From: Brevundimonas naejangsanensis
Lineage (GTDB): Bacteria; Pseudomonadota; Alphaproteobacteria; Caulobacterales; Caulobacteraceae
Assembly (NCBI RefSeq): GCF_000635915.2
Contig: NZ_CP015614.1
Span: 1,347,501-1,411,500 of the forward strand
DNA: 64,000 bases
Direction of reading: 5' to 3'
The notes under the pieces were generated by a model that searched no databases, had not been told where the DNA came from, and saw only the letters and a program-made list of their open reading frames with translations. The stretch's first letter is position 1, and every line of letters begins with the position of its first letter. Below, piece after piece: positions 19,601 to 26,602 of the stretch. The position numbers and the translations under genes are program-made.

Positions 19601-20733
19601 TTCGCCAGCTCCCGCGCGATGATCACCCGCATGATCTCGTTCGTGCCTTCCAGAATGCGGTGCACCCGCAGGTCGCGCACGATCCGCTCCAGCGGATAGT
19701 CCTTCAGATAACCGTAGCCGCCGTGCAGTTGCAGCGCCTGGTCGGCGATCTGGAAGCAGGCGTCGGTCGTCAGGCGCTTGGCCATGGCGCACCACTTGGT
19801 TTTCTCGGGGTGGCCGGTGTCGATCGCCCATGCGCCGCGCAGCACCATCAGGCGGGCGGCCTCCAGATCCGTGGCCATGTCCGCCAGCTCGAACTGGGTG
19901 TTCTGGAACTGGCCGATGGCCTGTCCGAACTGCTTGCGGCCGGCGACGTATTCCTGCGCCGTCTCCAGCGCCAGACGCGCCCCGCCCAGCGAGCAGGCGG
20001 CGATGTTCAGGCGCCCGCCGTCCAGACCGGCCATGGCGTATTTGAAGCCCGCGCCTTCCTCGCCCACCAGATTGGCGACCGGCACCCGGCAATCGTCAAA
20101 GCTGACCACGGCGGTCGGCTGGGCGTTCCAGCCCATCTTCTTCTCATTGGCGCCGAACGATAGGCCGGGCGTCCCCGCCTCAACCACCAGGGTCGAGATG
20201 CCCTTCGGCCCCTCCCCGCCCGTGCGTACCATGACGACATAGACGTCCGACGTTCCGGCGCCGGAAATGAAGGCCTTGGAGCCGTTCAGCACATAGTGGT
20301 CGCCGTCGCGCACCGCCGTCGTCCGCAGCGCCGCCGCGTCCGAGCCCGAGCCCGGCTCGGTCAGGCAGTAGCTGGCGATCTTCTCCATCCCGACCAGCGA
20401 CGGCACCAAGCGCGCCCGCAGTTCGCCGGAACCGAAGCTGTCGATCATCCACGTCGCCATGTTGTGGATCGAGATGAAGGCCGCCGTCGCCACATCGCCG
20501 CGCGACAGTTCTTCAAAAATCAGCGCCGCCTCGACCCGGCCCAGACCCATGCCGCCATGTTCCTCGCCCGTATAGATGCCGGCGAAGCCCATCTCTGCGG
20601 CGGCCTTCAGCACGTCGACCGGGAAATGCTTGTCCTCGTCCCAGCGGGCCGAGTGCGGGGCCAGCTCGGCCTCGGCGAAGGCGCGGGCCGCGTCCTGAAT
20701 GGCGCGTTGATCGTCGGTGAGGGCGAAGTCCAT
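19597..20733 (-). CDS. Acyl-CoA dehydrogenase, probably isobutyryl-CoA specific
   Basis: A 378-residue FAD-dependent acyl-CoA dehydrogenase. The N-terminal helical domain starts MDFALTDDQRAIQDAARAFA. The FAD/substrate motif is YCLTEPGSGSDAAALRT, and the C-terminal motif LHGGYGYLKDYPLERIVRD is followed by ILEGTNEIMR. The catalytic base should be the Glu of ILEGTNE. Pairing with HIBCH strongly suggests an ACAD8-type isobutyryl-CoA dehydrogenase in valine catabolism; specificity is inferred from context. It is the first gene of the operon, divergent from hemB across a 309-bp gap holding a paired repeat. Confidence 0.92.
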   Translation of the reverse strand: MDFALTDDQRAIQDAARAFAEAELAPHSARWDEDKHFPVDVLKAAAEMGFAGIYTGEEHGGMGLGRVEAALIFEELSRGDVATAAFISIHNMATWMIDSFGSGELRARLVPSLVGMEKIASYCLTEPGSGSDAAALRTTAVRDGDHYVLNGSKAFISGAGTSDVYVVMVRTGGEGPKGISTLVVEAGTPGLSFGANEKKMGWNAQPTAVVSFDDCRVPVANLVGEEGAGFKYAMAGLDGGRLNIAACSLGGARLALETAQEYVAGRKQFGQAIGQFQNTQFELADMATDLEAARLMVLRGAWAIDTGHPEKTKWCAMAKRLTTDACFQIADQALQLHGGYGYLKDYPLERIVRDLRVHRILEGTNEIMRVIIARELAK

Positions 20734-20836
20734 GAAAGCTCCCGCATTACAGCCTGCCCTCTGACGGGGCGTTCGGGGCGCTTCTAACGGCTGGCGGCGC
20801 GCGCGTCACCTTGCTGTCGGCTCACACCCTAGATTT

Positions 20837-20972
20837 CCGCTCATCCCGGCGGACGCCGGGATCCAGTACTTTGGCTTCAAACCTGCCCATTCAAGTTCAT
20901 GCTATGACGCCGCCAATGTCAGCGATGCGCGCGGGGCTCTCACTGGGTCCCGGCGTCCGCCGGGATGAGCGG
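20837..20972. repeat. Paired inverted palindromic repeat, family A, copy 1
   Basis: Two 31-bp arms in inverted orientation (20837-20867 and 20942-20972) differ at one base and flank 74 bp of unique sequence. Each arm contains the palindrome CCCGGCGGACGCCGGG followed by ATCCAGT or ACCCAGT. The same pair recurs at 50895-50998 and 63134-63260. It sits in the 309-bp divergent gap between the acyl-CoA dehydrogenase gene and hemB; nothing else is recognisable in that gap beyond presumed promoters. Confidence 0.9.
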
Positions 20973-21042
20973 GAGATAGGTCGATCATAGGGTGGACAGT
21001 TCGCCTTTTGCCTCTCCTCTCGCTTTGTTTTAAGCCCCGCCC

Positions 21043-22044
21043 ATGACCATGCCCTTCCAGCCCGCCGCCTTCCCCTACGCCCGCCCGCGTCGCCTGCGTT
21101 CGCAGCCCTGGGTGCGCCGTCTGGTCGCCGAGACGACCCTGACGCCGGCCGACCTGATCTGGCCGCTGATCGTCCATGACGGCCCGGAAGCCCGTCAGCC
21201 GGTCGCCTCCATGCCGGGCGTCTTCCGCCTGTCGCCCAAGGAAGCCGCCAAGGCCGCCGTCGAGGCGCGCGACCTGGGCATCCCGATGGTCGCCCTGTTC
21301 CCCAATGTGAACGACGGCCTGAAGGACGATGTCGGCACGGCGGCCACCGACCCGGACGGCCTGATCCCCGACTGCATCCGCGCCATCAAAGACGCCGCGC
21401 CCGAGATCGGCGTCATGACCGACGTGGCTCTGGACTGCTACACCGACCACGGCCACGACGGCGTTCTGGAGAACGGCCGCATCGTCAACGACCCGACGCT
21501 GGAACGGCTGGCCGAACAGGCCTTCATCCATGCCCACGCGGGTGCCGACGCCGTGGCCCCGTCCGACATGATGGACGGCCGCGTCCAGGCCATCCGCGAG
21601 GCGCTGGAGGCCAACGGCCTGAGCGACACCCTGATCATCAGCTATGCCGCCAAATACGCCTCGGCCTTCTATGGCCCCTATCGCGACGCGGTGGGCTCGT
21701 CCAAGTCGCTGACCGGCGACAAGAAGACCTATCAGATGGACTTCGCCAACGCCGAAGAGGCCCTGCGCGAAGTGGCGATGGACCTGTCGGAAGGCGCCGA
21801 CGCCCTGATCGTCAAGCCGGGCCTGCCCTATCTGGATATCGTCCGGCTGGTGTCCCAGACCTTCAAGGTGCCGACCTTCGCCTATCAGGTGTCCGGCGAG
21901 TACGCGATGATGCAGGCCGCCTTCGCCAACGGCTGGCTGGACCCGGACCGCGCCATCCTGGAAAGCCTGCACGCCTTCAAGCGCGCGGGGGCGTCCGGCG
22001 TCATCAGCTACTTCGCGCCGCAAGCCGCGCGGATGATGGGCTGA
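21043..22044 (+). CDS. hemB: Delta-aminolevulinic acid dehydratase (porphobilinogen synthase)
   Basis: The enzyme condenses two 5-aminolevulinate molecules to porphobilinogen in haem and corrin synthesis. The 333 residues include RPRRLRSQPWVRRLVAE and the metal/allosteric segment MTDVALDCYTDHGHDG. APSDMMDGRV follows, then the first active-site lysine in SYAAKYASAFYGPYRDA and the second in DALIVKPGLPYLD. The segment with few cysteines (DVALDCYTDHGHDG rather than a Cys-triad zinc site) points to an Mg-dependent type, common in alphaproteobacteria. It is monocistronic, ending at a paired repeat. Confidence 0.97.
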   Translation: MTMPFQPAAFPYARPRRLRSQPWVRRLVAETTLTPADLIWPLIVHDGPEARQPVASMPGVFRLSPKEAAKAAVEARDLGIPMVALFPNVNDGLKDDVGTAATDPDGLIPDCIRAIKDAAPEIGVMTDVALDCYTDHGHDGVLENGRIVNDPTLERLAEQAFIHAHAGADAVAPSDMMDGRVQAIREALEANGLSDTLIISYAAKYASAFYGPYRDAVGSSKSLTGDKKTYQMDFANAEEALREVAMDLSEGADALIVKPGLPYLDIVRLVSQTFKVPTFAYQVSGEYAMMQAAFANGWLDPDRAILESLHAFKRAGASGVISYFAPQAARMMG

Positions 22045-22050
22045 TCTTTT

Positions 22051-22197
22051 CCTTCTCCCCTTGTGGGAGAAGGTGGGCCCGAAGGGCTCGGATGAGGGGT
22101 GTTGGCGGGCGGTATGAAGCGGGAAACGCGAGCGCGTGTCTTCGCACCCCTCATCCGTCTGGCTCCGCCATCCACCTTCTCCCACAAGGGGAGAAGG
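22051..22197. repeat. Head-to-head modular palindromic repeat, family B pair
   Basis: The left unit (22051-22101) and right unit (22145-22197, inverted) each have hairpin 1, CCTTCTCCC-cttgt-GGGAGAAGG, then TGG, a short second hairpin, and the end motif CGGATGAGGGGTG. The second hairpin is GCCCgaaGGGC in the left copy and TGGCggaGCCA in the right, so the bases differ but pairing is kept. The pair fills the gap between convergent hemB and flavin reductase genes. A bidirectional terminator role is likely. Confidence 0.88.
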
Positions 22198-22202
22198 AAG
22201 CG

Positions 22203-22715
22203 TCACGCTGTCGGATCGACCGCCTTGCCGTACTTGCCTCGGAAATAGGTCAGCGCGTCCCCGGGCCGCGTATCGAACGCCTCGACCCGGCCGACGATCA
22301 CCAGATGATCGCCCATGACGATGCGGTCGTGGGTCCGGCAGGTGAGACGCGTCACGGCGTTCCGCAGGCGCGGCGGCTCCGGGTCGTCCACCGCGAACTC
22401 ATCGTCCGACAGGCGGCACGCGCCCCAGGCGAAGCGGTCGGACATGGCCTTGTCCTCGACCGGCAGCATATGGACGGCGAACCGCTCCGCGCCGGCGAAG
22501 GCGTCGTGGCGGTCGGATTTGACGTCCATGCACCACAGCACCAGCGGCGGGTCCAGCGACACAGAGGTGAAGCTGTTCACCGTGATCCCCAGCGGCCCGT
22601 CGCCCGTATGGGCCGTCACCACGCACACGCCCGTCGCAAACCCGCCCAGCGCCCGGCGATAGGCGCGAGGATCGAAATCAGCGGCAGGAGAAGCGGACGC
22701 ATTGGTCATGGCCAT
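22203..22715 (-). CDS. Flavin reductase family protein
   Basis: A 170-residue FMN-binding split-barrel protein of the HpaC/flavin reductase-like group. It shows YRRALGGFATGVCVVTA, GITVNSFTSVSLDPPLVLWCM (flavin-binding loop) and FAVHMLPVEDKAMSDRFA. GDHLVIVGRVEAFD and YFRGKYGK are near the end. Such proteins supply reduced flavin to two-component monooxygenases, but no oxygenase is adjacent, so the partner is unknown. It is divergent from motB over a 124-bp gap. Confidence 0.88.
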   Translation of the reverse strand: MAMTNASASPAADFDPRAYRRALGGFATGVCVVTAHTGDGPLGITVNSFTSVSLDPPLVLWCMDVKSDRHDAFAGAERFAVHMLPVEDKAMSDRFAWGACRLSDDEFAVDDPEPPRLRNAVTRLTCRTHDRIVMGDHLVIVGRVEAFDTRPGDALTYFRGKYGKAVDPTA

Positions 22716-22839
22716 CAGCTAGGCCGTGAAGTCCGCATCGGCAAGGGCGCGGCGCGCCGCCGCAGCTCGCCGCAACCGCTTCTTAAGCCCCGCATGGGAT
22801 GTAAGGCGAACGAACACGGTTAAGACGGACCCGCCCCCC

Positions 22840-23742
22840 ATGGCGCTGAACGATCGCCCGATCCTGATCAAGAAGGTGAAAAAGGTTTCCGGCGGCGGGC
22901 ACCACGGCGGCGCGTGGAAGGTGGCCTATGCCGACTTCGTCACCGCCATGATGGCCTTCTTCCTGCTGATGTGGCTGATCAACACGACCGACCCGGAACA
23001 GAAACGCGGCATCGCCGAATACTTCGCCCCGGCCAGCGTATCCGCCTCCACCTCGGGCTCGGGCGGTATTCTGGGCGGCACGTCGCTGGGCGATTCCGAA
23101 GGGGCCAAGGGCGCCGGCTCCAACGCCGTGATTGAACAACTGGCCCCGGCCGCGCCCGACGCCCCCCAGGACGCTGGCCAGAACTCCAACCTGGCCTCGG
23201 CCAGCGAAGCCGCCCTGCGCGCCGAGATCGCCCGGCGCGAGGCCGCCGACTTCGCCAGCGCCGCCGAATCCCTGCGTCAGGCCATGCAGTCCATGCCGGA
23301 ACTGGCCGAGCTGTCGAAACAGCTGATCATCGATCAGACGCCCGAAGGCCTGCGCATCCAGCTGGTCGATCAGGAAGGCCGCTCGATGTTCGAGAACGGC
23401 TCGGCCCGCCCCAACCCGCGCGCGCAGTTGCTGCTGCGCGCCGTGGCCAAGGTCATCAACCAGCTCCCCAATCGCATCTCCATCACCGGCCACACCAGCG
23501 CCGTCGCCGGCTCCAGCCGCGCCAGCAGCCCCGGCGACTGGCCCCTGTCCTCGGCCCGCGCGGACGCCTCGCGCCTGACGCTGCAAAGCGCGGGCGTGAA
23601 CGCCGACCGCGTCTATTCCGTCGCGGGCAAGGCGGGGTCCGATCCCCTTTATCCCGACGACCCGTCGCTGGCGGGCAACCGCCGCATCGCCATAGTCCTG
23701 CTGCGCGAAGCGCCGGTCCTGCCCATGGACACCAGCCTGTGA
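22840..23742 (+). CDS. motB: Flagellar motor stator protein MotB
   Basis: MotB forms the proton-conducting stator with MotA and anchors it to peptidoglycan. The 300 residues have a basic cytoplasmic start (LIKKVKKVSGGGHHGGAWK) and a single membrane helix YADFVTAMMAFFLLMWLI with the proton-binding Asp32. A periplasmic linker and a C-terminal OmpA-like domain follow, with ISITGHTSAVAGSS and NRRIAIVLL. ATG 22840 is preferred to 22726 because it gives the canonical N-terminus and the conserved Asp position. motA is not in the window, which fits the split motA/motB arrangement of Caulobacter. Confidence 0.95.
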   Translation: MALNDRPILIKKVKKVSGGGHHGGAWKVAYADFVTAMMAFFLLMWLINTTDPEQKRGIAEYFAPASVSASTSGSGGILGGTSLGDSEGAKGAGSNAVIEQLAPAAPDAPQDAGQNSNLASASEAALRAEIARREAADFASAAESLRQAMQSMPELAELSKQLIIDQTPEGLRIQLVDQEGRSMFENGSARPNPRAQLLLRAVAKVINQLPNRISITGHTSAVAGSSRASSPGDWPLSSARADASRLTLQSAGVNADRVYSVAGKAGSDPLYPDDPSLAGNRRIAIVLLREAPVLPMDTSL

Positions 23743-23746
23743 CAAA

Positions 23747-23769
23747 GCGCGGCGAGACGCCCGCCGCGC
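23747..23769 (+). terminator. Possible motB terminator hairpin
   Basis: GCGCGGCG-AGACGCC-CGCCGCGC, an 8-bp perfect GC stem, starts 4 bp after the motB stop. No T-run follows, so it may be a 3'-end stabiliser or an imperfect terminator. The remaining 23770-23875 before bpt shows no other feature. Confidence 0.4.
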
Positions 23770-23875
23770 GAAGAAGGCTTGCGAAATCGGCTGGTTGCGC
23801 GCCAAATCAGGACATGAGCCGCGCGTACCCATCCAGCCCCTATGCGGGCGCTGACACCGTCACGGAGCGACAGCC

Positions 23876-24607
23876 GTGACCCAGCACTTCTTCTCGCGCC
23901 AGCTCCGCTTCTTCATGACGGCCAGCGCCCCTTGCCCTTACCTGCCGGGGAAGTTCGAGCGCAAAGTCTTCGCCAACCTGGCGTTCAGCGACGGGGCGGA
24001 CGTCAACGACGCCCTGACCCAGGCCGGCTTCCGTCGCAGCCAGAACATCGCCTATCGCCCCGCCTGCGAGGCCTGCGCGGCGTGCGTTTCGGTGCGGATT
24101 CCGGTGGCGGATTTCGAACCCTCTCGCTCGCGCCGCCGCATCCTGGCCCGCAACGGGGACCTGTCGCGCGGTCTGGTCGAAGCCGAGGCGACGATGGAGC
24201 AGTTCGACCTGCTGCAACGCTATCTGAACGCCCGCCACCCCGGCGGGGGGATGAGCGACATGGGCTGGTCCGACTATGTTTCCATGGTCGAGGACACGGC
24301 CGTCCGCACCCATCTGATCGAATACCGCCTGCCCAGCGAAGACGACGGGCCCGGCCGTCTGGTCGGCGTCTGCCTGACCGACCTGCTGCATGACGGCTTG
24401 TCGATGGTCTACAGCTTCTTCGACCCGGATCTGGAGCGCCGCAGCCTGGGCCGCTTCGCCATTCTGGATCACCTGCAGCAGGCCGAGACGGTGGAACTGC
24501 CCTACGTCTACCTCGGCTACTGGGTCCAGGGCTCGCCCAAGATGGACTACAAGGCCGAGTTCCGCCCGCTAGAGGCGCTGCGCCCCTGGGGCTGGGAGCG
24601 GTTTTAA
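23876..24607 (+). CDS. bpt: Aspartate/glutamate leucyltransferase (Bpt)
   Basis: The enzyme transfers Leu from Leu-tRNA to N-terminal Asp or Glu, creating N-degrons for ClpS/ClpAP. The 243 residues show family motifs CPYLPGKFERKVF, FRRSQNIAYRPACEACAACV with a Cys cluster, and YSFFDPDLERRSLG. YVYLGYWVQGSPKMDYKAEF is near the C-terminus. The start is GTG 23876, preceded by GGAG eight bases upstream. The related transferase Aat is encoded at 54235, so both N-end-rule branches are present. Confidence 0.95.
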   Translation: MTQHFFSRQLRFFMTASAPCPYLPGKFERKVFANLAFSDGADVNDALTQAGFRRSQNIAYRPACEACAACVSVRIPVADFEPSRSRRRILARNGDLSRGLVEAEATMEQFDLLQRYLNARHPGGGMSDMGWSDYVSMVEDTAVRTHLIEYRLPSEDDGPGRLVGVCLTDLLHDGLSMVYSFFDPDLERRSLGRFAILDHLQQAETVELPYVYLGYWVQGSPKMDYKAEFRPLEALRPWGWERF

Positions 24608-24616
24608 AGCCGCACC

Positions 24617-24643
24617 TTCCTTCTCCCCTTGTGGGAGAAGGAA
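24617..24643. repeat. Single family B palindrome (probable bidirectional terminator)
   Basis: TTCCTTCTCCC-cttgt-GGGAGAAGGAA, an 11-bp perfect stem identical in core to hairpin 1 of the 22051 repeat pair but without the second module. It occupies nearly the whole 39-bp gap between convergent bpt and the HtpX-type protease gene. Confidence 0.8.
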
Positions 24644-24646
24644 AAC

Positions 24647-25678
24647 CTACGTCGTCGGCACCGCCGTGCCTCTGGCTTGGGATGCCTCGCCGCCCCACGG
24701 CCCATCATCGCGGCCGCCAGCGAACTGCACCAGCGCCGCGATGCGTTTCTCAATCGGCGGGTGCGTGGCGAACAGGCCCGAGAACCCCGTCTTCTCGGCC
24801 GTATTGTCCAGGAACATGCCGCGCAGTTCGTCCGGCGCCTCGATCTTGGACTGACCCGACACCTTCCTCAGCGCCGAGATCATCGCATCCGGGTTCTTGG
24901 TCAGCTCCACAGCCCCCGCATCCGCCACATACTCCCGCGTCCGCGACAGGGTCATGCGGATGACGGCGGCCAGACCAAAGCCGATCACCCCGATGGCCAG
25001 GCCGATCAGGATCAGCGGCATGGCGTTCTTGTTGTCCCGCCCGCGCCCGCCGCGCATGTAGAACAGGCTGCGGAACACCAGTTCGGCGATCACGCTGATG
25101 ATGCCTGCAAAGATCGAGGCGATCACCATGGTCCGCACGTCCTTGTTGATGACGTGGGTCAGCTCGTGCGCCAGGACGCACTCCATCTCGTCCCGGCTCA
25201 GGGTCTGCATCAGGCCCCGCGTGACGGTGACGCTGTAGTTCCCCTCATGCAGGCCGGACGCATAGGCGTTCAACGAAGGGCTCTCGATGATGCGCAGGGT
25301 CGGCGTCTTCATCCCGCGCGAGATCGCCAGATTCTCCAGCAGGTTATAGAGTTCCGGCTCGACCCGGCGCTCGACCTTTCGCGCCCCGGTCATGACGTCG
25401 ATCATAAGCTGGTTGCCGAAATAGGCGATGACGAACCAGATCGCCGCGGCGATGACGGCGAAGGGCACGGTCCAGCCCAGCATGGAGGCCGCCAGCGCCA
25501 GGTCCTGACCCAGGTCCCCGCCCGAGTTGGGCAGCAGGCCGAAGCCCATCATCAGCACCTGAACGCCGAACAATATGCTGACCAGCAGCACCGGGAACCC
25601 GGCCAGCAGGATCGCTGACCGGGCGTTGTTCTGCCATATGTGGGTCTTGAGGCCGACGGCCTGACCGAAAACCGCCAT
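24647..25678 (-). CDS. M48 family membrane metalloprotease (HtpX-like)
   Basis: 343 residues. Two N-terminal membrane helices (about 22-45 and 68-88) are followed by the zinc motif HELTH at 171-175. Two more hydrophobic segments and the downstream ligand region TREYVADAGAVELT precede the closing FATHPPIEKRIAAL. This is the HtpX/Ste24-type fold facing the cytoplasm, acting in membrane-protein quality control. lemA starts upstream only 6 bp away; lemA-htpX pairs are widespread. The Gly-rich C-terminal tail after residue 322 is probably unstructured. Confidence 0.93.
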   Translation of the reverse strand: MAVFGQAVGLKTHIWQNNARSAILLAGFPVLLVSILFGVQVLMMGFGLLPNSGGDLGQDLALAASMLGWTVPFAVIAAAIWFVIAYFGNQLMIDVMTGARKVERRVEPELYNLLENLAISRGMKTPTLRIIESPSLNAYASGLHEGNYSVTVTRGLMQTLSRDEMECVLAHELTHVINKDVRTMVIASIFAGIISVIAELVFRSLFYMRGGRGRDNKNAMPLILIGLAIGVIGFGLAAVIRMTLSRTREYVADAGAVELTKNPDAMISALRKVSGQSKIEAPDELRGMFLDNTAEKTGFSGLFATHPPIEKRIAALVQFAGGRDDGPWGGEASQARGTAVPTT

Positions 25679-25684
25679 TGGGGC

Positions 25685-26254
25685 TTAGAACTGCACCGTC
25701 GGCGGCGCGGCGTTCAGACCGGCGCGCTCGCTCTCGCCCACGTCAAAGAAGGGCTTGTCGGCGCCGAAGCCGAACATCCCGGCGAACAGGACGGTCGGAA
25801 ACTGGCGGCGCACGGCGTTGAACTCGCTGACCGCATTGTTGAAGAAGCGGCGCGCGGCGGCCAGCTTGTTCTCAATGTCCGACAGGTCCATCTGCAGTTG
25901 CTGGAAGTTGGCGTTGGCCTTCAGGTCCGGATAGGCCTCAGACACGGCGAACAGGCGGCCCAACGTCGCCGTCAGCATGTTCTCGGCCTGCACCTTCTCA
26001 TCCACCGTACGAGCCCCCGCAGCGGCGGCGCGCGCCTGGGTGACGGCGTCCAGGGTGCCGCGCTCATGCGTGGCGTAACCCTTCACCGTCTCCACCAGAT
26101 TGGGGATCAGGTCCTGCCGCTGCTTCAGCTGCACGTCGATATCCGCGAACGACTGGTTCGCCGTCTGATCCAGCTTCACCAGCCGGTTGTAGGCGCCGAC
26201 CACGACGAACAGCAGAATGGCGACGATGACGCCGATGATGATCAGGGTGATCAT
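25685..26254 (-). CDS. lemA: LemA family protein
   Basis: 189 residues: an N-terminal membrane anchor (MITLIIIGVIVAILLFVVVG) then the LemA helical domain. The domain contains YNRLVKLDQTANQSFADIDV, LKQRQDLIPNLVETVKGYATHE, AYPDLKANANFQQLQ and AARRFFNNAVSEFN. ATG 26254 is chosen because a strong ribosome binding site (GGAGGAG) lies just upstream; 26305 lacks one. The partner HtpX-like protease follows after 6 bp. LemA's molecular function is not established. Confidence 0.94.
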   Translation of the reverse strand: MITLIIIGVIVAILLFVVVGAYNRLVKLDQTANQSFADIDVQLKQRQDLIPNLVETVKGYATHERGTLDAVTQARAAAAGARTVDEKVQAENMLTATLGRLFAVSEAYPDLKANANFQQLQMDLSDIENKLAAARRFFNNAVSEFNAVRRQFPTVLFAGMFGFGADKPFFDVGESERAGLNAAPPTVQF

Positions 26255-26319
26255 TGAGCCTCCTCCGAAAGATGGGCGGAGTATGGGGTGCGAATCCCGC
26301 CCCAACCAATGAATTCGCC

Positions 26320-26598
26320 GTCACCTCTCCTCCCCATGCAATGGGGAGGAGAGGTGACGGAGTGGCGTCCTGGTTCTGCCGTGGTCAGGCCCCTCCACCG
26401 CTTCGCGGTCCCCCTCCCCACAAAGTGGGAAGGAAAGACACGCACCAACCTTCTCCCTCCTCGTCCCGGGGAGGGTGGCTGAGCCCGAAAGGGCGAAGCC
26501 GGGTGGGGACGGCAAGGCTATTCAAGCGCACCCTGATCACCAAGCCCTCCCCACCCGGTCGCTGCGCGACCACCCTCCCCGGGACGGGGAGGGAGACA
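26320..26598. repeat. Cluster of modular palindromic repeats (families C and D)
   Basis: The 348-bp gap between parC and lemA is mostly repeats. A perfect stem at 26320-26358 (arm GTCACCTCTCCTCCCC, loop around ATGCAAT) faces an inverted family C unit at about 26388-26433 (ACCGC-ttc-GCGGT plus CCCTCCCC...GTGGG). Next, a family D unit at about 26456-26513 faces an inverted copy at about 26544-26598. In D, hairpin 2 is GGCTgaGCCC-GAAA-GGGCgaAGCC in one copy and GGTCGC-gca-GCGACC in the other. No gene is visible here. Confidence 0.85.
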
Positions 26599-26602
26599 GG
26601 GA

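Noticed and set aside
26255..26602. CRISPR-like array in the parC-lemA gap
   Set aside because: The repeats are palindromic units in inverted pairs, not direct repeats with regular spacers, and no cas gene is nearby.
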